Under the pieces are notes generated by a model. The model saw nothing but the letters and a program-made list of their open reading frames with translations, searched no databases and was not told the origin of the DNA. Shown piece by piece: positions 1 to 10,940 of a stretch of 64,000 bases of DNA. The stretch is taken from assembly GCA_963920525.1 (NCBI GenBank), contig OY986439.1, positions 31,072,319 through 31,136,318 on the forward strand. Direction: 5' to 3'. The DNA is from Dichetophora obliterata (taxonomy: Eukaryota > Arthropoda > Insecta > Diptera > Sciomyzidae). Each line of letters starts with the position of its first letter. Positions within the stretch are counted from its first letter, which is position 1. The position numbers and the translations under genes are program-made.

Positions 1-1729
1 CCTCCTAACGTTCATTAACCGCACTGGATGGTTATAACCGAACAGTGTGATACTCACTAAACTTACAGGAACACGAGGTTATGTTATCAAAACGGTTTAT
101 TAGAGCTAATCTTACTTGAATGTAACATCACCATCTAAACCAACCAACCAACCATATCTCTTTAAGGCGGTCATAATGTCCATGGATCTAAGTTGGTTTA
201 AAACGGCCATGGACATTATGTCCCCCCACCACATCAAAATCTTACAAGAATAAATCGTTATGGGTATCGGTAATGGTTCTAAAATAACAATAATAAATAC
301 AATTTTGTACAGCAAATTCTCATAACATTGTTAGAAATATCGGTCAAAGAAAAATTACCCAATTTCTAATAACAATAGAAATAACATATTTTCATATAAA
401 CACGACCAAAAGTGAACGATTTTTTCAAGCTTTTGGGAGAAGTTTCGATTTTGGTTTTTGGGTAATTTTTTTGTGTCAAAAAACATCCAACATTTTTGGG
501 TGTAATTTAATTTTTTAATTTTGAGTGAATTTCTCAAAAGCCTAACAGCTTTTTGGTAGCAAAGCTACTGAAATTTAAAAGTGATTTAAATGCATTAATG
601 AAAACACCAAAAATTAAATCTCAATGTTCATATTCACTAACTTTTTTAACAAATCACCATTTTTTATTACTATGCTCATTTCGTGCAATTAAATTGGCAG
701 CACAGTTGAGGTAATCACAAAAATCAAAATAATTAAAATTGCTGCAACTTAATTAAGTGCAACAGCTAGCAATGAACACAGGTTCACGGACACAAACAAC
801 TCATTGAGCTCATATTGCAGCAATTGCTATCGTTGTACTTGTGCTTTTGTGTTGTTCTTGTTGTTGTTTTTTTATTTTGTTTTACTTTATTTTGCTAAGC
901 CATTTGAAAAATTTGATTTGCGGTACACAAAGTTGAGCGTTCGTTAATTGATTTTAACGCCGCTTAAATTGTTTGTAAAAATAAAAAAAAAAAAACAAGC
1001 GAAACCAAAACGAAACGTAACCCTAGCTCAGACAAAATGGAGTAGAAATAAATCATACAATTCATTGCACTCTGCCGTAGTTGAGATGCTGCACCATTTA
1101 TTTCATTGCGTTCTCCAAATCTGGCAGGCAACACGTATAAAACGGGTATTAACGTTGTCGAAAAATAAGCAATAACTCAATGTATGTAATTTTACTTTTG
1201 AATGTGTTTTAGCTAGTTTCTAAAGCAATAACTTAATAAAGCAAGTCTAATAAAGCAAGTACTTTTCTAGAGCTAAATTGTAAATCAGCTGTTAATGATA
1301 TATATTTATGGACTAAGGACTAAGGGCTACACAATTATAAACAATGGTATACGGAGGAAATATGCTTTCTTCATTTTTGACATAAGGACTTGACTTTTTT
1401 TTAAATAAACTGTTCAAGCAAATGTTGAAAATTTAACAATAAATGTCAACAATAGAGAAATGGATAAACGCGTTGCATAAATCTTACAAACAAATATTTT
1501 TCGCAATATAAGTTATATGAAAGGGTCTTGGGAATATATATATATGGGCGTTTCCACCAAAAGGTCTACTGCGACTGCAAAATTTAATCTTACTTAAACG
1601 CTTTTTACACCTTCGTATGTTTTTTTCTACGTGTTTGAAGAAATGATACCCTTTGTCCTTTTGTTTGGTCAAACTGTCAAACATTAAGAACGAGAAATCG
1701 CAAAAAAATAATTTAATAGAGCCCAAATT
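1..1729. other. AT-rich non-coding stretch
   Basis: No coding region, RNA gene or transposon boundary is visible. The stretch is rich in A and T runs, with a CAACAG/TTGTTG-rich part near 720-870. Short open frames here have biased low-complexity composition and no recognisable domain. A small perfect inverted repeat is listed separately. It is most simply intronic or intergenic. Confidence 0.6.
172..220. repeat. perfect 14-bp inverted repeat
   Basis: CATAATGTCCATGG at 172-185 is repeated as its exact reverse complement at 207-220, with a 21-base loop. It could form a short hairpin. No flanking duplication or neighbouring gene gives it a role. Confidence 0.7.
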
Positions 1730-2110
1730 TGAAAAACGAAAAATCACCCAAAACAGCAATTTCGAGCAATCGCCCAAAAAAAAAATGCGTTTAGCCCAAA
1801 GTCAAAATTGAAGTTTTAATTTTCAATTCGAATTGAGAAACTGCCAAAAAAAGAAAAAGAAAACAGCCACATTTTCAAAACGAGAAAACTCCCAAAACAA
1901 AAATGTGGAAAAATCGCCCAAAAACTAAAAATTGCGTTTAACCCAAAATCAATACTGAGGTTTCAATTTTCGATTCAAAGAGAGAAATGTCCACAAAAAT
2001 AAAAAAAAAAAATATCGCCCAAAATTTGCAAACAAAAGGAAAAAAAAAATTAAAAATTGCCAAAAAAAAAACAACTAAATTTAGCCCTAAATTTCAATTG
2101 ATATTTCACT
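1730..2110. repeat. degenerate tandem repeat, ~144-bp unit
   Basis: A unit containing ATCGCCCAAAAA, then TGCGTTTA-CCCAAA-TCAA, then TTTCAATTTTC-ATTC recurs at about 1768 and 1912, with a shortened third copy from about 2013. The first two copies are 144 bases apart. The copies differ by many substitutions and small indels, so the array is old. No coding frame is conserved between copies. Confidence 0.55.
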
Positions 2111-2367
2111 CAAAAAATTGTTAAAAGCAGTCAATTTTTTTGGAAATTTTTCATATGGAAAATCGCTTAATTTTTATAAAGAAATATTTTCATATGAATA
2201 ATCTCTTTATTTTTAATAACAAAATTTTTGCTGATTTTACATTTGTATTTTTTTCTTTCAGTAGACAATTTTTCCTACTTTCCTACTTTGAAAAATAATA
2301 TTGTGGCAAAAATAATAGAAACTATTAAGAAAAGTGTTTTCTAAAAATTCTAAGCTAAAGCTAATAA

Positions 2368-2637
2368 CAGGTCTATTCTGGCAAAGTATCAATTATTACC
2401 CAGTATTTTTATTATTTCTATGTGTTTGTTGTGATTTTGTGATTTCAAAACAAAATTTGAAGCTCAAAAAACAAAAATTTTGAATGAAATTGTGACTATC
2501 TGAAAAGCAGGTGACAATTTCTATCAAAACCTATTATTTTTGAGCTTCAAATTTTTTTTGAAATCATAAAATTACAGTAAACATATGGATTAATAAAAAT
2601 ACTGGGTAACAATTGATACTTTGCTAGAAAAAACCTG
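2368..2637. mobile_element. palindromic MITE (270 bp)
   Basis: The two halves are inverted copies over most of their length: CAGGTCTATTCTGGCAAAG at the left pairs with CTTTGCTAGAAAAAACCTG at the right, and the CAATT-TTACCCAGTATTTTTATTA part and an inner TTTGAGCTTCAAATT block also pair. The direct trinucleotide TAA flanks both ends (2365-2367 and 2638-2640), as expected for a target-site duplication. Short size, long terminal inverted repeats and no coding capacity make it a non-autonomous DNA transposon. The superfamily is not clear; a 3-bp duplication would fit PIF/Harbinger or CMC types. Confidence 0.7.
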
Positions 2638-2640
2638 TAA

Positions 2641-4972
2641 ATGTAACTTTCTAAACTTACAAAAATTTTCAAAAAAAATACATGACTTCATTTTATCAAG
2701 TACATAATTTTTTTAAAGTAATTTATCACATGAAAAATCACCCAAATTTTTTTTTTTGCGAAATTTCAGGTAATTCTTCTTTTTCTTGTGATTTTTTTAC
2801 TGCCCCAATTAACGACTTCGACAGTTTTTTGAAAACAAAAGTAACTATATAGAAAAGTCATTTATACAAATGCAAAAATAAAGCTAATAAAAGTGTTTTT
2901 CTAAACTTAATCCTTTCAGTGGATTTGGAGTGTAATTTATGTATTTATTTTGCAACGCTTTTTTTGTCGAATCGTTTTGTTTTATGAAAAAATATGAACC
3001 AACATGATAAAAATAAATTTAGGGAGATATTCGACATTAAAGTAAGTTGTTTGTTCGATTTTGTGCCGAAGAAAAGCAAAACATTTTTTTGGCCTATTTT
3101 ATAAGAAAAAATCAAACGAGCAAAAATCAAATTTATGTTTTTTTTATCTTTTTATTTTTTAATAAAACCTAAATTAAAAGGGTTTAAACACAAATATCTT
3201 AAGTGTTAAAAAGCCTTCAAATTAAAATAAAATTTTTCTGTGCCGAACAGGAGCGAAACAATTTTTTTTTTTGGACAAGTTTGCAAAACGTAAGTAGCGC
3301 AGGTAAAAAAAAAATCAAAAGTATGTTTTTTCATCTTTTTAGGACCTAAATGATAGGAATATTACCTCAAAAATATTATTTTGTTCTTAATATTGCCTAG
3401 CCATTGAAAGGGTTGAAACAATTTTTTCAAAAAATATATTGCTTCATTCTAGATCTCACTTATAAAAAAGAAGAAAAAAAATTGCGAATAGTCTCTCTGC
3501 TAGCTTAAGTTTAAAATCATTCCTTTGCTATCGAATTGATTCCATAAAATGCAGAGAATCCTATTAAAATTTTTACGAATAATAAAATAAAAGGACAATA
3601 TCTAAAAAATACATAGCACTGGGACGTAGTGTTTTTATAAAATTAATCGAAGTTTAAATGTTTTTAGTTATTACTTCTTTTAATATGTTTTAGGTAAAAT
3701 TTTGTAAAAAGTAATTAACATTTTATAAGTTAAAAAATTTAAAATTTCTTGTGTACAGTTCTTGTGGACAGTTATTTGACGCCGATTTGACGATTTTTAA
3801 GCATTTTGAGAAATTCAGGCCAACGTATAGACCCAATTTTTTAAATCATCAATATTCAATCATTTTGAAAATGGGTAATAATTTTAGATTTTCCAGAATC
3901 TAAACAACTAAACAACATCCAAAACAACTTTTACATTGCAGTAAGCTGCTGATATTAGCTTTTCAATGAATAACTTTTTCAAAATGCGATTTTTTTTTAG
4001 CATTTTACAAACCCAAACGAAAACTATGGCCAACTTGTGGACCTCTTGCGTACTAAAAAGTAAATCATCGTTGCACGTGCATCGAAATGCTTATGCATTA
4101 TACGTTATTATTATTGATCAATTTTACGGGAAATTATAAATTCCGTTAGCTAACGAAACAGATACATTTTGGTTAGAGCATTTTGATACCTCACTCACAA
4201 ATGGACCAAAATTCCACAAAGCTCAAACATACACCAATGCATTAGCAGTGATTTTAAATATTTTATAAGATTATGGGTTAAAGTTGCGCTTTTTAGTCAT
4301 AGAGCTTGAAAAAAATTCGACACGATTTTGAACCATTTTAGCTCGATACTTTTTAGACGAATTTCTGCACAAAGCACTAACTCATAAACTAAACTTAACT
4401 AAACTTAACTAATAAAACAAAAAATATGTTGCCATGGGCAACACTTCTAAGCATTTAAGCAAACATGCAGAACACCTACACAAAATAACTATAAATACAC
4501 ACAAAAAAATTTTCAGTGCACTCTATTAATTGATGTTCACTCGTTTTACTACAACACGATGGACAATATTTGCATAGAAGAAAAAAAAAAAATCACGAAA
4601 AAGCATGGTTAACAAACGTACTCAAGCTAACCTCAGAATCGGTACAATATAAATCAGCAGTGGTAACAAAACAAAAAAAAAACAGAAAAAATTTCAGCAC
4701 GCCAAAAGCAAGGTGGTTAGGCAAAAGTATGCACACAAAAAAATATGTAGACTAAATAAAAAAAAAAATGCCAAAAATTGGGAAAAATGTAACAAAAAAA
4801 AATATTAAAAAAAAAACACAAACTACAATAAAGCTACATAAAAGCTTCATGCATGTGCCACGGCGACAACTAGTGAGGAGTGAGGCGATGCGATGCGACA
4901 AACATTGGAAAAGTTTTGTATGCAAAATCAAGAACGTTGCTGGCTTGGTTGTGTTCATGTTGGCGTTAGCTT
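2641..4972. other. AT-rich stretch with weak internal repeats
   Basis: No gene is supported. Two related blocks near 3060 and 3240 share TGTGCCGAA-A--AGC-AAACA followed by a T-rich run and a GAGC/GTAGCGCAGGTAAAAA part, suggesting a decayed ~190-bp duplication. The part at 4560-4830 is almost all A runs and gives only low-complexity Lys/Asn-rich frames. Confidence 0.5.
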
Positions 4973-5880
4973 CCCAGTAGTTCGCGGTATCATTGACAAA
5001 CTTTTCGTGATGATTTCTTAAAGGAAGTTTCCGCATGAGCTGCTGGACTTAAAAAATTTATACAAAATATAATGCAAAGTAGCGGTTGTCAGCGCCTAAC
5101 TTTCTCCACTCTATTACGACAACTTCAAGATATTTATGATTGTTTTAATTCGTCGAATCGTTCAGAGGCTAAACTGTAGAGTTCGCAAACTATAAGATGA
5201 CACTATCGATACTATCGATAATTTCACACTATCGTGACTATCGATAGTTTTGGACTGACTGTCGATTGTTTTCGACAGTATTTAAATATTCATTGACACC
5301 AGTGTTTAGGTGTTATTGTCATTGCTGTCGAATTCGTTTGATTTTGGCAAAATTTAGCATAATTTTTTTTTGATTTGTAGAGTGAAAGCTCAGGTGATGT
5401 TTCTTATAAATGCATGAGCATTGTGTTGATTTGGAAGATGGGTTATAGTTAATTAGATTGGTTTCTGTGAAGATTTGTTTTAAATTTGCACAACTCAAAA
5501 CTGACGGGAAACACGCTCGCAGGGAGACTATTCCGTACGACTAAAGAACGAATTATCACAACGTGAGGTTCTGTGTGGCATCATGGCAATGGTAAAGGAA
5601 TGGGCTTGGACAATCTAGAAGCACGTTTCGATTTTAATTCCTTGACGAATTTTCTTAATATTTGTGTCTACTTTTCGTTAACGAGATTTCCTCAATATTT
5701 CGATATTGGGTTCGTGCATGATAAATCCCGACGTTTCTGCATTGCGTCTTGCACGAATTTGGAACATTTATATGAAATTTTCGTCAATGAAATGTATGGA
5801 CAAATCAGCATGTTTCGTCAAGGATCAAGAAAAATCGTACATGATTCATTTGAGATTTCTTCAAGACTGGAACTACTGGG
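4973..5880 (-). mobile_element. LINE 3' fragment, copy 1
   Basis: Closely similar to 55679-56712 in the same orientation. Read on the minus strand, both carry the C-terminal tail of a non-LTR retrotransposon ORF2, including a stretch like SFFSRTVKLWSSLPESVFP in the better copy, followed by a 3' UTR. Copy 1 lacks about 170 bases that copy 2 keeps, which removed the LDRIQRRAI part. A plus-strand open frame of 105 codons runs through it but is a shadow. The ends happen to read CCCAGTAGTTC and GAACTACTGGG, inverted relative to each other; I could not find a convincing duplication around them. RT catalytic motifs are absent. Confidence 0.6.
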
Positions 5881-5981
5881 TTTATTCTAGCTGGGCAGGA
5901 TGTGCGTGCAACCTATTTACTGGGAGCACAAAAACAATAACAACAACAACAACTAAAACAAAAAAATCGAAAGGAGCAAAA

Positions 5982-6122
5982 ATGCAACTAACCAAGAGCA
6001 AGGTGAGTAAATTTAGAGCATTTAAATGTTTTGCCCCCAAGTCGCAAGCAACTGCAACCGGTGCAATAGAAGCAGCAGACAGCAGCAACACAGCACGAGG
6101 TAGTGCGGTCAAGTGTAGTTAA
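5982..6122 (+). CDS. possible short ORF or first coding exon
   Basis: A CAA-rich leader typical of fly 5' UTRs (about 5930-5980) runs into AAAAATGCAACTAACC, and seven codons later AAGAGCAAG is followed by GTGAGT, a consensus donor. Read either as an exon ending at 6002 or as a 46-codon ORF to the stop at 6120-6122 (MQLTKSK, then an Ala/Ser-rich tail). I do not recognise the peptide. It sits directly beside a LINE 3' fragment, so a promoter trapped near a transposon or pure chance are both possible. No acceptor or downstream exon was found. Confidence 0.25.
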   Translation: MQLTKSKVSKFRAFKCFAPKSQATATGAIEAADSSNTARGSAVKCS

Positions 6123-7500
6123 AAGAGTATTTAACGTAGTAGAAATAGTAGTTTCTCAGAGTTGCTTGTGTTTTTTCTATATATATATTTTTAAAGCTTA
6201 TCATGAACTTGCACACAGGGTCCTACCTTGCTGTGCAACTTTCTTTTTAAAAACAAAAACAACAGCAATAACAGCAACAACAACAACTTAAAGCACAAAC
6301 CCGCCTGTGTTACAGTTTTATACAATTTCTGTAAGTTTTCCTCAACTACTTCTTAGCTTTTCATGAAAATAAAGTGGCGTGAAAAAACTAAATTAAAGTA
6401 GGTAAAACAAACACACACACACACACATGACCAGTAAAGCTCTAGTCACACTGGCTTTAACAAAATTGGAAAATAGGATACATTCTTAAATGCACTAACG
6501 CTCTTGTCTGAGGCAAAGTTGTTTGTTTTCTTCCCCTCCATCATGCTTTTTCACCACTACTGCTTCTTGTTTGCATTTTATTTTATTTTATTTGGGCACC
6601 AAAAATTCGGTAAACCAAATTTTTTGTTCTATGAATGTTTATTTAACAGTAAGTTTGTGGGTGATTGTGTACTGGTGTGTGTAAAAATTCTATTTACTTG
6701 AGTATGTATGTATGTGTATAGGCCTTATCGTCATTGTGTTTGTATGTTTTTTGTGTCTTTTTTTTTTGTTTGTTTTTGTGTATCTTTTTCTTCTTATTTA
6801 ATTTTCGTTTTGATGCATTTGTTTGCTTTGCCCGCATACATTAAAAAAAGAATAAAAAGAATATCAACACAGTAGATATTATTTTTCGGAAACAATATAA
6901 GCAAAAATACACAAAAAAGATGACATGCGAAAATAAAATAAATTGAAATGAAACATGTGCATAAATATGGAGAAATAATATTTTTAAAAACAGCAAAAGT
7001 ATCATATATTTTGTTTTCTCTTCCTCTCGTAGCGTTTGTAAATCTTTCACGTTGAGTGGCTTTAATACACGCAACTTTATTCAATAAAATCTTACCGTAG
7101 TTATACCGTTATTTTGGCAAGAGTGTCTTTGGAATCATGGCTTACCTGGAAATAAGAAAAAAAAATTAATTAGTTTTAAGTCAAGACATATTTTTACTTA
7201 AATATTTTAGTATTTGAACAAAAAATACATAATAACCAGGACTAGGATTTCGATGATATGTTATTTTTTTTCTGCTGCTTCTAAGACAATTCCTGGTTAT
7301 CTAGAACAGCGATGGCCACGAAAATTATTTAAAGAGTGCAAAGGCAACAATATCAAAAATATTTTTAAATCTGGATGCTATGAAGAATTACCAATAACAC
7401 GAGTGCTGGCAGAGTCCACGACAGCGGTGAATGCTGGGTAAATCAGAATGTGTTCTCATTAGCAAAAAATGAAAAATTTGGATTTACTTGATTCATTATT
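6123..7500. other. AT-rich stretch with a (CA)n run
   Basis: A short (AC)n microsatellite lies at about 6409-6427 and CAACAA/AACAGC clusters at 6255-6295. A ~60-bp block with GATTTCGATGA-ATGT-AT and TGCTGCTTCTAAGACA at about 7245-7300 recurs at about 9540-9600, so it is part of a dispersed repeat. No gene is supported. Confidence 0.5.
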
Positions 7501-7506
7501 TTTACA

Positions 7507-8090
7507 GTGTACATATGAGGCTTGCGCAAGACGAAATTAGTGCACACATAAACTTAAATAACTTTTAAACAAATTGATATTAAAAAAAGAAATTTACGTT
7601 TTATTAACAACAATTCTATTCATGATTATTTTAATAGCATATATATGAAACATTATTAATTATTCATGAAATGATTGACTTTTTCTGGAACACCTCCCGT
7701 TAAACTTTTAATGGTGTCTTCAGAGACTTGCTTACTTGACACTGACCATTTACTTGAAAATATTTTTATGTTTTCAGCAACCTGTTTAGTGTTCTTCATT
7801 ATCCTTTTTGCCAGAGCCCAAAATCTTTAGATGGGTCTGAGTTCCGTGCAGTTTGGTGGATTTGCATACCTGGGTACAAATGTAACATTTCTCTTTTCAT
7901 ACTATTCAGTAGCAGATTTGCTGTAATGGCATGAAGCCAAATTAAGCCAAAAAAAGGTAGAGACCTCATGCTGCCTTATGAATGGTAAAAGGCGTTTTTG
8001 CAGGCACTCCTGAACATAAATTTCGATGTTAATTGTTCTAGTTGAAACAAATGATTCAGGATTGGTTCCTCAGTTTTTCTCCCTTCCTCC
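7507..8090 (-). pseudogene. Tc1-like transposase C-terminal remnant
   Basis: On the minus strand the sequence encodes PPNCTELRPI, a stop, then RFWALAKRI, matching the 'PPN-P-LRPIE-FWA-LKR' block at the third catalytic acidic residue of Tc1/mariner-type transposases; the Glu codon is now TAA. Further 3' the frame continues with a Lys/Val-rich C-terminus. At the left edge a TA dinucleotide precedes CAGTGTACATATGAGG, a plausible terminal inverted repeat. The other end and the N-terminal half are missing and the copy runs out near a SINE. It is dead by the stop and the truncation. Confidence 0.65.
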
Positions 8091-8176
8091 CTTTAGCATA
8101 AACTAAAGTAAAGCAAAAATAAAACAACAACAAGAAATTAAGAAAAACTGAGAAATTGACACTGAAATCTCATCCA

Positions 8177-8500
8177 CTCTGTGGGGTAGTTCGCTAATGC
8201 GATTGCACAGGCGAGCACGGCTCGGGTTCGATTACCGCCGGCATTACATAGATTTCTGATGAAGCCTGTAGCAGGGCCGAAATTCCAATAAAATAATCTA
8301 GTGATGTTTCCCTCTTCATATTGAAAATGTTGTTATTGTTTCTTTCGAAAAAAATTCGTTAGAGCAATTAATTGTTGTAACCTGACCTAAGGCTCAATGA
8401 ACGATTTATTTTAAATTATCAAACAACTATAATTTGTATTTAAAATCAAGAATGATTTTAACTATCAAACATTTGGAATTTGTTTTTGAATTATTGAAAT
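8177..8500 (+). mobile_element. tRNA-derived SINE and attached body
   Basis: The head carries a box A-like TAGTTCGCTAATGCG near 8187 and a good box B, GGGTTCGATTACC, near 8224, with tRNA-like spacing, so it could have an internal RNA polymerase III promoter. It does not fold as a full tRNA and no anticodon arm is evident. The downstream body (about 8290-8500, including TTAGAGCAATTAATTG and CCTGACCTAA) is repeated at 56893-57300 in both orientations, so it is a repeat family. I could not define target-site duplications. Confidence 0.5.
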
Positions 8501-9139
8501 CAACATAATCATATACAATTTAAAAATGACATATACAAATTCTGGATTTTTTAATAGTTTTATTTTAAGTTCTTTAGCTTTTTTTGATTTTTTTTTTTTG
8601 CTTTTTTTTGTAAAGCCGTTTTAGCCTTTGATTTTTTTAGCTCCTGGCAACACTTCTCTTGATTTTAGTTGATTTGTCAATCAAGTGCATAGATGTACTC
8701 ACATATTTAACAGTTCTTCTGTTGTAGACACTAACAATAAGTCAAAACATCAACATTTCAAGCTTTTGTATACTTCCTTTTTTTATATACTTTATTTGGG
8801 GAAAAAGACAAGCAAATATATTTGTGCAGTATTTTTTTGGGGTCAAGTTGTTAATTAGAGATCTGCAAGCGATACAGTGACAGTCTGACCGCACTACGCA
8901 AGCGCTACGATTGTTGTGTCGAACATACTTGCAACATTGAAGCCAACTGTGTATGAGTGTGTCGTGAGACCGAATAATGCATGTTCGAGTTGTTGGTTTG
9001 ATAACCAGCGCAGGGTCTTTTCAACTTCTGGTATGCAATGGTAAGTATGGTCATTTACAAGTAACAAAACAAATACATAAAGCGTAACTCCTGCATAAAA
9101 GAACCAGCGCTTATTTTGTTCTCAGAACACAAAGTATTT
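8501..9139. other. no feature seen
   Basis: AT-rich with T runs; the part at 8870-9050 is less AT-rich but shows no coding frame, RNA fold or repeat boundary that I can support. Confidence 0.5.
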
Positions 9140-9190
9140 GCAGTAACATTGCAGTAACATTGCAGTAACATTGCAGTAACATTGCAGTTA
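9140..9190. repeat. 11-bp tandem repeat (GCAGTAACATT)n
   Basis: Four exact head-to-tail copies of GCAGTAACATT run from 9140 to 9183, followed by a partial copy ending GCAGTTA. Perfect identity points to recent slippage. Confidence 0.9.
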
Positions 9191-9654
9191 CTTTGCGTGA
9201 CTTTTGAGAGCTTGTAGCTCATAAGCTAATGGTTCAATTGAGCTGATTTCTTTTTTTTAAATAAATTCTAAAGTTTAACTGAGTGAGCAATAAAATTTGT
9301 TTAGTAAATTTTTAAATATATTTACTAAATTTAGTTTTTTAAGAAATTATATCAGACGCCATTTTACTATAAAACACCTTTTATCACTGATTTTGATAAG
9401 ATTTTGTATGCATGCAGATCTTTGATAAAGCAACAACTTTTGTTCAATTGTTTTGTTTGAGTTATTTTCGATATGGGCGCTGTTTGAAAAATGGTATACA
9501 TCGCTCTTTGAAATCTGAATTCGTTATTAGCACACCTAGGATTTCGATGACATGTCATCTTTTTTATGCTGCTTCTAAGACATTTCATGGTTCCTTAGAA
9601 CATTTGTTTATGTTTCCTGAAATCCAAATATTAAAAGTTTTTAGATAATTTTTT

Positions 9655-10560
9655 TTCCACCTAATAACATGTCTTCTCAAGATTTTAAAACGTTATTTAT
9701 CAGTGTTAAGGGGTCGCTGATTTCGAATCTAAAGTCAGAATTTTTAAATTCAAGATGGTGGATGGGGCTGCCACCTTAATTTTTTGTAGTTTTATGAATT
9801 CGGGGCTGGCAAAAAAATGGTACACCAAAAATGGGTCGCTGAATCCGAATCCGTTGTCAGAATTTCAAAATTATACAATTTTGAAATAATAGGGTCGCCA
9901 CCTAATAATATGTCTCTTCAAGAGTTTAAAACTGATAAATGACGTTTAAAACTATTAAAAAGACATATTATTAGATGGCAACCCTACTATTTCAAAATTT
10001 AATAATTTTGAAATTCTGACAACGGACATAAAACTACAAAAAATTAAGGTGGCAGCCCTATCTTGAATTGTAAAATTCTGACTTTAGATTCGAAATCAGC
10101 GACCCCTTAACACTGATAAGTGACTATAAAACTCTTGAAAAGACATATTATTAGGTGGCAACCCTATTATATCAAAAGTTTATAATTATGAAATTCTGAC
10201 AATGTATTCTGAATCAACGATCCATTTTGGTGTACCATATTCTTTTTGCCAGCCCCGAATTCATAAGACTACAAGGAATAAGTTGGCAACCCTATCCACC
10301 ATCTTGAATCTTAAAATTCTGACTTTAGATTCGAAATCAGTGACCGCTTAACACTGATAAATGATGTTTAAAACTCTTAAAAATACATATTATGAGGTGG
10401 CAATGCTGTGGTAAAAATTTAGGTGGCAACTCTAACCTCCATCTTAAATTTTAAAACTGTGGCATTATATTCGAAATCAAATCCGTTGTCAGAATTTCAA
10501 AATTACAAGAATTCGCAAAAATAAAAAAAAAACTAGGTGGCAAATCTATCCGCCATCTTA
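9655..10560. repeat. compound palindromic repeat
   Basis: A block at about 9669-9745 (TATTTATCAGTGTTAAGGGG, CGCTGATTTCGAATCTAAAG) is inverted at about 10071-10146. An inner block with GTCAGAATTTCAAAAT and the CCTAATAATATGTCT motif is inverted around 9937. A further copy follows at about 10160-10400 in the second orientation, carrying the same GTACCA, GCCAGCCCCGAATTCAT and GGTGGCAACCCTA segments, and fragments continue to 10560. So one ~250-bp unit occurs about three to four times, once inverted. No transposase or host coding frame is present. It is probably a foldback-type or MITE-derived cluster. Confidence 0.65.
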
Positions 10561-10659
10561 AATTTTATAGTTTGACATCATCTTCGAAATAAGTTACCCC
10601 TAAAACTTCCAACCACGGAGTCCACAGAATCCTTAAAAGTCCTATTACGCTTAAGCTCT

Positions 10660-10940
10660 CTCTAACAAGCTCATTGATTTTTTTGGATACTTGCTTTAAT
10701 TGGATACTTGCCTTCAATTTTAAGCTTTTCAAGCTTTTTGCCGAAGGCATCAAGCTTTCCTTTACTTGAAACTTCGTGCCGTTCGCTTGTAAGCTAGCAT
10801 ACTTGCAAGTCACAAGCTGTCATGGCTTGTTTATATTCAATTACAAGCTATACTTGATTCAAAATTATCAAGCTCAAGCTAGCTTGAACTTGTATTTTAA
10901 GCAAGTACTTGAAATAGACTTCAAGTAGGCTTGTGCAGTT
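10660..10940. repeat. CAAGC/GCTTG-rich patch
   Basis: In about 280 bases the pentamers CAAGC and GCTTG occur eleven times and ACTTG/CAAGT about ten times, in both orientations, with self-complementary clusters such as CAAGCTCAAGCTAGCTTG. This is far above the surrounding density. The spacing is irregular. It lies just right of the compound palindrome. Confidence 0.55.

Noticed and set aside
4752..5036. Overlapping frames on both strands over A/T runs
   Set aside because: Low-complexity Lys/Asn or Phe-rich composition with no domain.
4973..5880. DNA transposon with 11-bp ends CCCAGTAGTTC
   Set aside because: The inverted match is short, copy 2 has a mismatch, no consistent target duplication is found, and the interior reads as a LINE tail.
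5573..5890. 105-codon plus-strand frame, repeated at 56396-56791
   Set aside because: The minus strand of the fuller copy encodes a LINE ORF2 tail; the conserved plus-strand frame only reflects low divergence between two copies.
8177..8250. tRNA gene
   Set aside because: A good box B but no acceptor-stem pairing or anticodon arm; the attached body is repeated elsewhere.
9140..9190. CRISPR-like repeat array
   Set aside because: Perfect head-to-tail 11-mers without spacers, in a eukaryotic context.
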